Below, piece by piece: positions 20,995 to 32,755 of a DNA stretch of 64,000 nt. The notes under the pieces are model-generated. The model saw only the letters and a list, made by a program, of their open reading frames with translations. It searched no databases and was not told the DNA's origin. This DNA comes from Gelatoporia subvermispora B. Its lineage: Eukaryota; Basidiomycota; Agaricomycetes; Polyporales; Gelatoporiaceae. The stretch's first letter is position 1, and every line of letters begins with the position of its first letter. The DNA lies in NCBI GenBank assembly GCA_000320605.2, contig KB445792.1, forward strand, positions 62,001 to 126,000, written 5' to 3'. Position numbers and translations under genes: made by a program.

Positions 20995-23869
20995 TCAGAA
21001 ACCACCCTTCCCACGTACCCTCGCGATGCTCCCCTGCACACCCTTGACGACGCCGCGTACGCCGCTCGTGACACCCGTACCGTCAGTGAGGACTGCGCCC
21101 TGCGCGTCGCGCCAGACGCCGTCGTGCCCGACGCGGTGGAAATGGGTATTCTGCACGCGCTCGATCGTGCCAAACCACTCGGCACAGATCGCGGGGCTGT
21201 CGATCATGACGTTGCATTCCGCAGAGTGGAACCACGACTGCGTATCTGGACGGCGGAGGTATGTTTAGCGAGATAGTGTATACTAGTGGACTTGAGCAGC
21301 AAACCTTGGTTGCCATTCCCGGCAATGCCGACCATGTCGTCGATAATCATGAGCTTGACCTGTGAGTGTGTGAGACGAGGTTTAGGGCAAGAGTCAAGAT
21401 AGTCAGGATACATACATGGCAGTTTCGCTGCTGTAAATGTGCATTGATCGGTTTGATCTGGTCCTTCCCTACACAACGAGAGTCAGGACAGTTCATCATT
21501 TCTGTTGTGATGAAAGCTAGGGGAAAGGGAAACTCACCAGTATACCAATAATACTTCAGCCGCTCTTTCTCTTCCTCCTGCAGCTCCGCATACATCTTTC
21601 TCACAACTTCCTCGTTCGTCCCACCCTGCAGCGGTAGCGCCTCTCCTCCATCATTGAACCCGACATCAACATACAGCGTCACCTCGATCCCGCGACGCAC
21701 CGCGGCAAGCACCGCGTCGACTACCGGCGCAGCGCAGAACGTCGGCGTCTGGATGAACACCTTCTGTTGCGCGTGCCTGAGCCCGCCGAGCCACGCGGCA
21801 TCCTGCGGCGTGAGCAGGGACTTGAGGTCGTTCCCGGGCTTGCCGCAGGGCGGGCGGTTGACGATCGCCATCGGCACTTCGCCGTGCTGCGCGTGGACGA
21901 CATGTGGAGTGAAGTCGTCTGAGGACGTGGCGCCGTGGTCCTCTGGGAGCGTAGCCTCGGTGCTCTGAGTGTTCGTGTCTGCAAGAGGCGGTCAATAGAC
22001 AGTACACATATGCTGCGAAACGTGGACGCACTGAGATGGTCGGTGATGGATTGGAACCTCCCCGCGATGAACGGCGTGCCGTCTCCCGGATCCCTGTCCG
22101 CATCCGGGGAGACATCACCCTCGAGGCGGCCCTCCTCCTTCATCTTCCTGAACACATCCAGGCCGTTGCGCCCATCGAGGACATGGCATGTCATCCACGG
22201 GTTGTCAACGCCGAACTTGTACCCGTCCTCGACCTCGTGCGGCTTGCCGAGCAGGGGCAGCGGCGGGTGCATCGCCTTGGCCCACGAGATGAGCGCCATG
22301 TCGTACAGGCCGTCGACGACGGGGCCTTCGAGGTGCATCATCATCTCCATGTTGCAGCGATCTTGGATGTTGTTCGAGCACACGAGCGCGACGGCGCGGT
22401 CGACGATGAGGAACTTGCTGTGGAACGTGCCGAGCATCGGCCTGGCGGGTGCCAACATGTCAGAACACTGAGCACAGGGAGGAATGTCCAAAGCGGGCCT
22501 TACTGGTGGAAGTTGACAACCTCAAGCTCAACGCCAGGGATCTCGCTCTCCTTCGGAAGCGCAACCTCTGGCTTCGTCCACTCGGCCTCCTTGACGTACA
22601 GATGACTTTCGGTGATCATCTTCAGATTGGCTCTGTCGTACATCATTTTCACGACGACACGCTCGCCGCGCTGCTGAGCACGGCGTGACAGTTCGCGAAG
22701 GGCGTCGCAGACCTTGCTCGCGGAGTTGGAGGCCTCCCAAAAGTTGGTCGCGAGGAAGACTTCATGACGAGCGCGCACGATGAGGTCGTAGTGGTGCTGG
22801 ACAATATCCGGAATCCTGCAGGAAAAGAGGGTTAACGAAAGAGACGTCCAGGATGAAATGTAAGGCGTACACGGAGATGATAGAGAGCGGTACGACGCCG
22901 CGCGTGCCGAGAAGGGGAGGAGAGACGACGCCGGCCCAAGGATCGTGATCGAGGGTCTTCAAGACCTCATGATAAATCTGTACTCGAGGTATGGTGAGCA
23001 CATAATTCTTCAATTTGCCCCCGGCGAGGCACCAAATAGAGGTAGCCGGAGCTGGTGATTCGACAATTCTGTGGCTGAACTAGAAGCGATTCTACTCCGC
23101 TGAACAGTGTCGGATTGAGCACTGCTCTGACTGCCCCATGATTCTGGTACGGTTCCGGGTATATAAATAGGGGCAGTCAGAGCTGGCGAATCTGCGACGA
23201 TTCTGTGGATGCTTGGGAAGCGAATCTATTCTGCTGAATCGCGTGTAAATCGAGCAACGCTCTGACCGCCCCACAATTCTGATGCGACTACGGAAGGGGA
23301 TTCTGCGAGCACAGGCAGTAGGGTATTGTCACGAATTCCTTACGAAATAATACTACATTCAGATTACAGGCACAAAGAGTGCTGGTGTAACAAGAATCGA
23401 GCCCACGATTCTGAGGGCAATTGCGTCTCGCGAGGCGCAACTGCATAACGGTGCGATTTTGGCCTCGGGATCGCGTTGAGAATCGCTTCCCAGGATCGCC
23501 CGCAGAATCGTCACTCTGACCGCCCAGATACGGGTTCAGACATCGAAAGCTCACCTTGAGAAAGAGGTCGCTCGGACGTGAGCCAAACTTGCCGCACTCT
23601 GCGGCGCGATCTAGGTCTTCTTGTGTGGGCTCTTCATCCTGCGGAGCGATAGGCTCGGTAGACGGCGTCTTGCCGTTCTTGAAGAGGCCCTTGACGGTGC
23701 CGATGATACCACCGGATCCCGCGGCATTGGGCTGGTGATGGGCACCATGGTGGTGATGCGCGTATAGCGACTTGCCAAGCTCCTGAGGAGCTGCGCTTGG
23801 GTTTGCTGCGAGTGCTTGGACGAGAGTCTTGTCCGAGTGAGTTAAGTCCCAAACGTGCTGCGACACCAT
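20995..23869 (-). CDS. Phospholipase D-like protein with two HKD motifs
   Basis: Eight exons on the minus strand: 23869-23555, 22977-22871, 22815-22504, 22441-22032, 21978-21538, 21468-21416, 21359-21305, 21245-20995; about 647 residues. The first HKD motif is FHSKFLIVD, followed by NNIQDR. The second is split between exons 6 and 7 as HV|KLMIIDD, followed by GNGNQ. Two HKD motifs form one PLD active site, so it should hydrolyse or transfer phosphodiester headgroups. The compact form without PX/PH domains is a widespread fungal type of uncertain substrate. Intron 1 (22978-23554, 577 nt) is ten times the local norm and contains diverged direct repeats. The N-terminus has a His-rich stretch (YAHHHHGAHHQ). 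Phases all join. Confidence 0.85.
23030..23530. repeat. Diverged direct repeats with a hairpin inside PLD intron 1
   Basis: Two ~110-bp units (about 23040-23150 and 23165-23290), and part of a third near 23450-23535, share GAGCTGG, GACGATTCTG-like, a second GATTCT, GAGCAnnGCTCTGAC and nGCCCC. Between the first two, CTGACTGCCCC and GGGGCAGTCAG form an 11-bp perfect inverted repeat around a ~32-bp loop. It looks like an inserted non-coding element that expanded the intron. Confidence 0.5.
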
Positions 23870-24514
23870 GGAGTCGGAGGAGATGGCGAAGTGCTAAGAT
23901 TTTGAATATGGAGCGACGGATTGTAGGAGGGGAGAGTCTGACGAAGCCAAGGTCCGCAGATGCATTTTATCAGCAGAGAGACCTGCACCGCAGTACATGG
24001 TGTGGGGCAGGGAGCTGGAATCTAGTGCAGTGGAGTAAACCAAGCTAACGACATCATCGCACCTCGGCTCACCGAAATCCAGATAGCGATCCTGTGCCAC
24101 GTGGACCTTCCGATCGCACCATGCAGTGGCTGGCGCTGGTCGACGCCGTGCGCCGACATGAAGTAATTACTGATTTTGCGAGCGGATTGGGCCTATTTGG
24201 CGTAAATCGTCGTATCTATGTGGCAGATGGAATGCTATTGATTCTCTCAGGATAGCACTGAATTCTGAGTATACCCTTGCACCTTCTGATTGTGAGCTCG
24301 GACGCAAGGTTCGATATATTTCATGCTAACGACTAGTTTCATTCAGTGGTAGCCTTTGAACAACGCCTTGGCTATATCAGCAGGATGTCATCGATATGGA
24401 ATGAACAAGAATAGATCGGTACACCCTCGCTCTACAAAAGTACTTGATGCCGTTTAACTAGAGTTTTGAAACTTTGACAGGTGCCGAAATGGTCAAGTAC
24501 CGCCAACTTCGAGA
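23870..24514. other. Divergent intergenic region
   Basis: It lies between the PLD start on the minus strand and the MYND-SET start on the plus strand. I see no gene. Confidence 0.45.
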
Positions 24515-24550
24515 TTCTCTTCGCACGGTGCTTCTATCGCTGCCATCTCG
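24515..24550 (+). promoter_or_regulatory. Shared promoter block of MYND-SET copies (intact gene)
   Basis: TTCTCTTCGCACGGTGCTTC followed by TATCGCTGCCATCTCG, 48-83 bp before the ATG at 24598. Near-identical blocks precede the other two copies. Confidence 0.45.
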
Positions 24551-24597
24551 CATTACTGCAGCTGGCCACTCATTCTCCGCATAGTAGAAGTTCAATC

Positions 24598-26168
24598 ATG
24601 ATTGAAGAATATGTGAAGGGACCCGAAGACCCAAGACCAAACAACTTCTCGGTTTGCTACAACTGCGATCGCCCCAGCGCTCCGGGTGAGCCACGTTTCC
24701 GCCGATGCGGAGTCTGTCGGAGAGCCTGCTACTGTGTGAGCCACCTCTCATTCGAGATAGTTTAACATAAATGCTTATTAACGGGTTTAGAATCGAGAGT
24801 GCCAGAAAGAGCACTGGTTTGTCCACAAGCAGCTATGCACTGCGGACCCATCCGACAAGAAATCGACTTCCATCATTGATCCGGATGGACCAGAGAACCT
24901 CGATCGCGTTGACATCACATGCACCAAAGTCATGAGCATCCCTCCACGCCGCTCTGATGGATCACCGATGGATTCCGATGGGACCACAGAGTGTATTATC
25001 TACGCTGGTATGAGGGATGCCATCTTCAGGACCCCTGGATTCCCCGCCCGCGTTCCCTGGCCGAGAAAGCCTGCGCACACTTTGGAGAATATTGCAGGAG
25101 TTGGATGGGGCATGTTTGCTACGCGCGATATCAAAATGGGGGAGCTGATCTACGCGGAGCGTCCGCTGTTGCTCAGCAAAGTCTCCTGGACTTCCTCGCG
25201 CGGATACGACGACATAGAGCAAGCCACAAAGGGGGCTTTTATCGAGGCGGAGGAAAAGCTTGAGGAAACGTTGCAGCGTATGACGCCAGCTCGGCAGGAA
25301 GCGTTCAGGAACTTGTACAACTGCCACAGTCACGAGGACATCTGTCCACAACTCGTTGGGATCCTCCGGACGAATGGATCCCCAGCACAATGGGAATTAC
25401 AACAATGTATTTCCAGCTTACCTGATCACCCACATGGCGCGTTCAAGGCGGTCGGCGAGATCTGTTCACGCGTGAATCACAGGTATGTCTCACGATTCAC
25501 TACGAAGACGTCGAGTTCTGAAAAAGAGCTGTAACCTGCGGACGCATAGCTGCCGGCCAAACACTCGCGATCATTTCGAGCTAAAGTCTTTCTCACTCCA
25601 ACTCAGCGCTGGGCGCGACATTCGTGCGGGAGAAGAGATCACAGTCAAATATGACGATCCCTTGCAGCCTCGAGCGGTGCGGCAAGCCAAACTGGATGCG
25701 TACTACTTCGTTTGCTCGTGCCTCGCTTGTACGGACTCGGTCACCTCAGACTATCGCCGTCAACAAATCGTAGCGGTAGCAGATATAGACGTCCTGGACG
25801 TCATACCACAGTGGATCAACAATCGCGCGCTACCAGATGACTACCTCGAGAAAAAGGCTTTGACCATTCTTGGCCTGTTGGAGGAGGAGGGCCTCGAAAT
25901 CTCGACCACCTACGTCTTGTGCAAACAGCTGTTAGGCATGGTCTACGCTGCCCTGGGAGACCAACCGAGGGCGATGAAATATATGAAGGAAATGATCTTA
26001 TTACGGGAGCGGCACGAAGACTGTAATGGAATGTCTGTGAAGGAGCACCAACGAAGCGTAGAAAATCGGGCCAAAGATTTGGTGAAATGCTTCTGGAGGT
26101 TGCGCTGTCCTAACGCGTTCGGACCAGCCCCATATGTACGAGGTCTCTACCCGTTCAAACTAAAATAG
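24598..26168 (+). CDS. MYND-SET (SMYD-like) protein, intact copy
   Basis: Three exons, 24598-24735, 24791-25482, 25550-26168; 482 residues. The start at 24598 is supported by the paralogues. The MYND zinc finger is complete: CYNC, then RRCGVCRRACYC in exon 1, then NRECQKEHWFVHKQLC in exon 2. The SET domain shows GVGWGMFATRDIKMGELIYA, the core NHSCRPN across intron 2, and IRAGEEITVKYDD. The post-SET CxCxxC follows as FVCSCLACTDS. The C-terminal ~150 residues look helical. By family it should methylate lysine on histone or other proteins. It is flanked by two broken paralogues, so this may be the only working copy of the local expansion. Splice phases join cleanly. Confidence 0.9.
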
Positions 26169-27030
26169 CTACTCTCCTTCTTCAGCAACTACCTTGTCCA
26201 GTTGTGGACATATGTGTACTAAATTGTGTATCGATGTTACGTTACTTTTGCTAACCTTTGAGAGAAGTCAATTGGCCGTCCTTTTTCTCGTTCAGGGTAA
26301 CGTAAGGCGTGTTACCGCGCGCGTTGTGCACAATTGCGATCATTAAACGGCAAAAACGAGCTATTGGATCATAGTCCCAATAGACAGTGAATTGATCACA
26401 AAACAATATTTGTGATCGCTGCGCCGGACGCAACGGGAATGTTGCACTCAAGGGGTTTTCGTCTAGTCTGTACTACCTTCATCAAATCATCGTACCCAGA
26501 AGTACTTCATTTGGTAAAGCTATATAGTGAGCGAGCGGCTGCCCATCTGGGGATGATCTCCGAAAACATCGGTGATTTCAAGTGCACGCTTGAGATTTGG
26601 CGAATGTCTTCGGCGCCATAAAACCTATAGAGCCGCAACCTTGCTCATTCTTGCCACTGGAACTCCTGATGAAATCCTCATGCTTAAGCGTTACGCATGA
26701 GCACATGTGTTATTCCTTCTGTTCGAAATCACTGAATTACAAACAAACTGGTTCGGGAAATGCTCAGTCAGCCGCGGAAGACCGGTTGATCATTCGGCCT
26801 AGGAGTGCATAGTACGGGTTGCGGTCCTGCCTTTCATCTGTACGTTGAATAACATACCGCGTATCTCGAAGTCTTTTTTGAGAAACCTCACAGGGCATTA
26901 GATGTGTTTCGGACTATATGAAGGCCAATTTCCGCGAACTTCAAGGTTATATTCGCTCGGTGCTTCTATCGCTGCCATCTCGTATCGCTGAGACTACCCA
27001 GCCTTACTTTGCCCAACAGAACTTGCAATT
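26169..27030. other. Intergenic, duplicated with the 28.9-29.3 kb region
   Basis: About 26560-26830 are similar to 29010-29300. Shared pieces include CTCCGnnAACATCGG, CGCCnATAAAnCCT, ATGCTCAnnnAGTCAGCCGC, and the segment TCATTCGnCCTnGGAGTGCAT that overlaps the first exon of the SET-ADAT3 gene. Thus a relic of the 5' end of that gene sits here at about 26790-26830. The MYND-SET promoter block follows at 26951-26990. Confidence 0.5.
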
Positions 27031-28422
27031 ATGGTTATGGAGCACGCAAAGGACTGCGAGGACGTAAACACAAGCATCTACTCGGTCTGCTACAATCGTC
27101 ATCGTCCCAGCGCCCCAGGAGAGTCACGTCTACGCCGAGGCGGAGTCTGCCGAAAAGCCTGCTATTGCGTGAGCTGGTCTTCATTCGACATCATATCCTC
27201 TGGATCTCAATTGGATGTAGAATAGAGAACGTCAGAAGCAGCACTGGCCTGTCCACAAATCGTTATGCACGGCAGATCCATCGAAGCAGTATCCGATTCC
27301 TATCATCAAACCAGACGGGCCAGAGAACCTGGACCGTGTCGACATTCATCGTGTCAAGCTCATCAGTATCCCCCCGCACTGCTCTGACGGATCTCCTATG
27401 GACCCTGACGGGAGCACAGAGTGCATCACCTACGCTGGCATGAGAGACGCCAACTTCCGAATCATTGGATTCCCCTTTCGCGTTCCTTGGCCAACCAAAC
27501 CTGCGCATACTTTGAAGAAAATCCAAGGAATTGGATGGAGCATGTTTGCTACGCGTGATATCAAAGCGGGGGAGTTAATCTTCGCAGAGCGCCCGTTGTT
27601 GCTCAGCGAAATTACATGGGATCCGTCACAGAAGTACGATGACCCACAGGAAGCCGCGAAGATGGCATGTTTGGAGGCGGAGAATATTTTTCAGGCAGCA
27701 TTGCAGCGCATGACGCTGGACAGGCGGGAGGCGTTCATGAAGCTGCAAAACTGCCACAGTCACGAGGTCGACTGTCCACCGCTCTTCGGAATCCTCAGAA
27801 CCAATGGATCTGCAGCCCACGATACACTAGGGGGCATCATTTCCAGTTTGCTCGATCACAAAATGTATGCCGTGTTCAAGGCAATTGGCGTGTTCAAGGC
27901 AATTGGCAAATCACAGGTATTTCCCGCCGTTTGATTCGAATTGTGGCGCATTCTGAAAGGACCGTTGTGCGGATGCATAGCTGTCGTCCAAATGCATATG
28001 CGCAGTTCACGCCCCGGTCTTTCTCTCTGCAACTGAGCGCCGCGCGCGATATTCGTGCAGGAGAAGAAATCACTATTGGATATGTCGGTCTCTTGAAGCC
28101 TCAAGTAGTTCGGCAAGCAGGGCTGAACTCGTACTACTTCGTTTGCTTGTGTCGTGCCTGTACCGACTCGGCCGCCTCAGATTCTCGTCGTCAACAGATC
28201 GCAGCGATGGTCCAAATGGATAGCATAGATGCCATAGTACTCTGGCTCAACAAACGCACGCATCCAGATGACTATCTCGAGAAGAAGGGACTGAAGCTTC
28301 TGGGCCTATTTGAAGAAGGCCTAGAATGCTTGGACAACTATTCCGCCTGCAAACATATGCTAGGCGCCGTCTACGCGGCCCTCGGAAACAAGCAGAAGGC
28401 GCTGGCATATTTGTGGACCTAA
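27031..28422 (+). pseudogene. MYND-SET protein, decayed tandem copy
   Basis: Exon equivalents are 27031-27168, 27221-27916 and 27984-28422. It aligns along its length with the intact gene. At least three MYND zinc ligands are lost: CYNC is CYNR, RCGVC is RGGVC, and REC is RER. Just before intron 2 an 18-bp tandem duplication (GVFKAI repeated) and a small deletion remove the residues before NHS and shift the frame by one. The C-terminus stops at a TAA (28420-28422) about 50 codons early, while the old frame continues to FWRSRC. The SET half is otherwise well kept (CRPNAYAQFTPRSFS, IRAGEEITIGY). It could still yield a truncated protein, but not a normal MYND-SET enzyme. Confidence 0.78.
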
Positions 28423-28599
28423 ATCATACTCCGGGCGCCACACGAGCCATATACTGGTACATCTGCAGCAGAGTACCAACGACGCGGAGAAAGGCGGGCT
28501 AAATATGAACTGAATAATTTTTGGAGGTCGCGTTGTAAGAACCCGTCCGGACTAGTCCCACGTGTAACTTACTGTTCGGTATATCCACAGGAGTTAGTC

Positions 28600-29264
28600 T
28601 TCCACCAGATAAACTGTCTCGCCGCCCTGCACAGACCCCATGCCAAGTGAATTTATGCCAGCCGCCTCTTCAGTTGTAGTGTATCACAGCGTGCATCGAT
28701 GTTGCGCTACCTCTCTGCCGATCTTGAAAAAGTAAATCGATGGTTCTAGTACCGAATGGAATGATATCAAATGTGTTAGTGCGTGCACTGCTTGTAGCCA
28801 CGATCATGGATGGGAAAGAAGAAATACTTCACGTTATTGTAGTTACGACCGACATAACACGAAACGGCTGTTACGGATGCACCATGAAGATGTACCACAG
28901 CAATCTTCATCTGGTCCGTAATACCAAGTTGGAGCCGCTTCAAATAGTCCAAGTTTGGCAACAGTAACTGACTGTCCACTTAGACACGGTCCATGGCAGT
29001 GAACATTGAAACCGTCTCCGGGAACATCGGCATTCTCACGTGAGTATTAGGCGCCGATAAACCTGCAAAGTCGCAATTGACTGGTCCTCCTTGATCACTG
29101 TTACCAGCTGTTACCGTTGGAGAGCCTTCCTAAGAATCTCACTCTTGAGTCTCTAGTATCGGCACACGGCGAATCGTAGTGCTCTATACCGCTTCATCAT
29201 ATACAGACTCGTCTGGAGAATGCTCAACAAGTCAGCCGCTGACAATCATTCGACCTCGGAGTGC
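28600..29264. other. Intergenic before SET-ADAT3
   Basis: The second half is the counterpart of 26560-26830. I find no intact gene. A 75-codon ORF at 28740-28967 has no support. Confidence 0.4.
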
Positions 29265-31070
29265 ATGGTCCCTGAGCATCTCAATAGTACGGGATGTCGG
29301 ATAGGGTATGCGGAAGGGAAAGGCAGAGGCGTATACGGTGATTAAAACGCGTACGATCTCGTCGAGTTAGCTACTCAAGACTCATCGCAGCTTTCAGCAT
29401 CCCGTGATCTTGCTGCACATAGCGTGATCGAGATCAGCCCCGTTCTGTTGTTCTCTGCAGAAGAGTACGAAAAACACGGAAAGTATACTGTCCTTGATCA
29501 TTACACGTTCAAGTGGAGGGACGGACGTATGGCACTGGCGCTGGGATTAGGTATGTCAATGGACTGGCGGGTCGACGATCGCTCACGACCCATGCAGGCT
29601 CACTCTTTAACCATTCACCCAACCCCAACGTGTCCTATAGCATCGACATGGTCACGGAGTCCATCCGGTACACTACCGCTCGTCGAATCCATGACGGCGA
29701 GGAGCTATGCATATACTACGGGCACAAGCTATGGTTCGATCCCGTGGATGCTGAGTCAGCGTCCACTTCAGAAGAGAAGGATGATGGATGGGGCGGACTG
29801 CCAAGGCTCGACGACGAGGGCGCGGAAGAATTCGATGAAGAACTACAGCAGTTGTTGAACGGGAATGCATCCGACGTCATACCGGAAGATCAGCTACCGT
29901 TTTCGCGCATCAAGCTCCTCCCTGACGATGAAGAGGAAGATGAGTTCAGCGCCGTACGCACAGGTATGAAATTCAACCAGTTCACTGTAGAAATGCTCTT
30001 AATGTTTTCTTTTTGCAAGAGCGTGCATGGGCTGTCGACATACCCGAACCTAGACACACCACAACAATGCTCAAGTACGAAATTATCGTCGCTTTTCCTC
30101 GTAGCTCTCACATTCACGGACACTGCCTAGGTGGCTGAAAACAAGCGGTCTTGAGACGCCGTCAATGTCCCATTTGAAGCGTATCCGCCGAGAAGGCGAC
30201 AAAATGACCATCCTCCTAACGTTCGCATCGTCGTCGCCTGATCCGCCGGTACTACCAGAAGGGGTCGGTTTACCGGACCCGTATCTCGTGGATGTCCCGC
30301 GCTCAGTAGCGTTGACGCTGTTATCACTGAAACACAAGACCTCGTATTGGCCAACGGTATACGCTCCGAGGCGGAAGGGCGAGCCAGAGTTGTGGTCGAG
30401 AGGGAAGGTTAGGTGGGCGTACGAGGCCATGCGAGAGGTCGTCCAGGAGGCGAAGCATGCGGCTGAGCAGGGCGAGGTGAGTCTACGCGTATACCTTTTT
30501 TGATAACGGCACTGACATTTCTGCCAGCTGCCGATAGCATCGTACGTCCCCGTCCCCTACGAGGCAGAACTACGAGAGGCAACCCAGATGCTCGACCCAC
30601 ATCTCGCGCACGACACGAGGAAGTCCACCTGCCACCCTTTACGACATTCCGTCATGAACGTCGTCCGAACTATTGCGTCACACAGAGCAGCGGAGGATAC
30701 CTCTCCTACCGCCGCACCCCAACTCGCCCCTCCTACCCCGAGCCTTCTCGACTTCGGTAATCCCGCGATTAGCAGCAAATCATCCCCATCCCGCGAGGAC
30801 CGACAAAATGGTTCACACTACCTCCTTACCTCGTTGACGCTGTTCACCACGCATGAACCCTGTATCATGTGCAGCATGGCCCTGCTACATTCGCGCGTCA
30901 AGGAGATATTCTATCTTGTTCCTATGGCGAAGACCGGCGGCTGCGGCAGCACGACATGTGTACCGAAGTTGGATGGTGTGAACCACAGGTACGGGATCGG
31001 TCTGTGGAAGAATGGACAGAAGTGGGCAGAGGATAGTAATGTGCGGGTCGATGGGGCTCTGGATGCGTGA
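29265..31070 (+). CDS. SET domain fused to ADAT3/Tad3-type tRNA deaminase subunit
   Basis: Six exons, 29265-29337, 29398-29550, 29598-29963, about 30020-30074, 30131-30476, 30528-31070; 511 residues. Residues ~1-130 form a SET domain: GKGRGVYG, then SLFNHSPNPNVSY, then HDGEELCIYYG. An acidic linker follows. From ERAWAVDIPEP onward the protein is ADAT3-like: KTSGLETPSMSHLKRIRR, then the deaminase part with CHPLRHSVMN and HEPCIMCSMALLHSR. The catalytic Glu of HxE is Val, as expected for the non-catalytic ADAT3 partner of ADAT2, and the PCxxC zinc ligands are kept. The pair makes inosine at tRNA position 34. Exon phases are continuous across the junction, so the fusion is real at gene-model level. 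I do not know this architecture as standard. Confidence 0.8.
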
Positions 31071-31460
31071 AAGTTGTAAAAAGAGCTCACCGTTACGCAA
31101 CTGAGGTGTCCTTTGAAATCTTGATTTCACCCTCGAGGGATGCTGGCCGGCTGCCGCGCGTAGTGAGCCAAGACAAATGATGCGTACACAACAGCAAGCT
31201 TCATTGTCATGGATGTACGTGAAGCTGATCCACTGTCTGTTGCGGAGTCACATAACGTCATTTGACACACGAGAACACAGTTCGGTTCTTTGGAGAAAGT
31301 TTGGGGACACTCGCTAACATTGGCACGTTTAATCCACGTGTTAACTGACAAAATGATTACCTGCTAGGCTTCTGGATGCGCTTTGGATGTGCTTTCGACC
31401 ATATATCATGACCCCGAGCATATTTCCTCAATCACGGTTCTCGTTCTACACCGCTGTAAC

Positions 31461-32755
31461 ATGTCAGAGCTTAAAGCCCGACCTAGCAATAGCGCGGGGC
31501 TCAAGGCTGCCAGCAAGAAGGTGCGCCCATCGACCGCCTTGACTCTCCCCGAAAGTATACCCGCCGAGTCTCTACTTTAGGATTCTTCGTCGAGCCAAGC
31601 CCCTCACGCGGTCTTGAATTCATCGGCCCAAGCCCTTCACGCGGCTTTGAATTCGTCTCTTTCCAAGGGTACATTTATCGACACGAAGTTCTATTGCTTC
31701 TCCCGCCGCGGGTCCTCGGGTGTCGTGGACAAGCCCATGGCAGTTTATGCTAATGGCCTAGCGCTGAAACAGGTGTCCCCTTATTTCGAGACGCGTGCGT
31801 ACTGCTTACCAGTATGAATTGTGATGTTGGCTCACGGAAGCTCTCAGTTCTATCTGGGTCGTTCATTGAGAATGCATTTGTGGATCTCAGCACCAAATTT
31901 CCATCTGATAGACCACCTGTCTTGAAAGACTACGATTACGAGGATGACAGTGATCTTGATGACGAAGAACCATCTAGGAATGATGCAATGTCCCGTCAAG
32001 GGGATACTTCGACCATGTCCGGGATAGTAGAGAAAGCCGGCGAAGTAAGTCCTTCCTTGATGACCCGCATAACAAGAGTCTGTAATAGCCACGTCAGAGC
32101 GAGACTTCCCAGCCAGGCAAGGCTGAGATCTCGATAGGTGACCCCTCCGCCATGTCTGAAATCATTGGCCGAGGTCGCATTATACACATTGAAGACATGG
32201 CCTTTAAGACGTTAGTTCGGCCCGCACCTCCGTGATAGCTACTCACTGTGAACTAGGTGGCAAGCACTTGTCTTCTATGCCTATACCGGCGAAGTAGTCT
32301 TCGCACCTTTAAGGTCCACAGGCTCAACTGAAGTTGAATGGCGCCGAGAGTCATTCCGACCCCTAAGGTGCTCTCCCAAGTCGATGTACCGATTGGCGGA
32401 GAAAGTGTGTACTGCCCTGCTCTGAAGAATTACTGTTAACCGTGGCTGTCCTCAGTATAATCTAGTTCATCTGAAGAAGGCAGCTCTTGACAACATTCGA
32501 TCCCAATTGACCTGGCAGAACGTCTGGGCAGAACTTTTTTCTACATTCACATCCAGGTAGATCATATCCTCTCATTGTAGTTGTGCGCACAACTCACCCT
32601 AGAACCACAGGTATGACGAAATACAACAATTGCAAGTCAAGTATTTGGGCCAGTTTGCATCGGCTTCTCTCAAGGAAATCCCACGCTGGGCAATACTTGG
32701 CGTTAATCTCCCAGCGGGTTTGCGTAGCCTTTTGAACTCCGAAGTGCCATGTTGA
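31461..32755 (+). CDS. BTB/POZ-type protein, C-terminus replaced by element insertion
   Basis: Seven exons, 31461-31520, 31581-31794, 31848-32044, 32098-32210, 32257-32404, 32456-32556, 32611-32755; 325 residues. It matches the basidiomycete BTB family in order: KFYCFSRRGSSGVVDKP, an acidic DYDYEDDSDLDDEE loop, HIEDMAFKTWQALVFYAYTG, then RCSPKSMYRLAEKY and helical repeats. Such proteins are usually taken as adaptors, possibly for Cullin-3, though functions are unproven. Exon 2 contains a 33-bp tandem duplication (about 31591-31656). The last exon runs into an inverted-repeat element at 32695, which supplies the final ~20 residues and the stop. Beyond the element the original frame resumes (MIIAGGELPHSGAV) to a TGA at 33165-33167. 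Confidence 0.75.

Noticed and set aside
21666..22605. Long ORFs on both strands inside the PLD gene
   Set aside because: GC-rich coding DNA keeps alternative frames open; only the chosen minus frame carries both HKD motifs.
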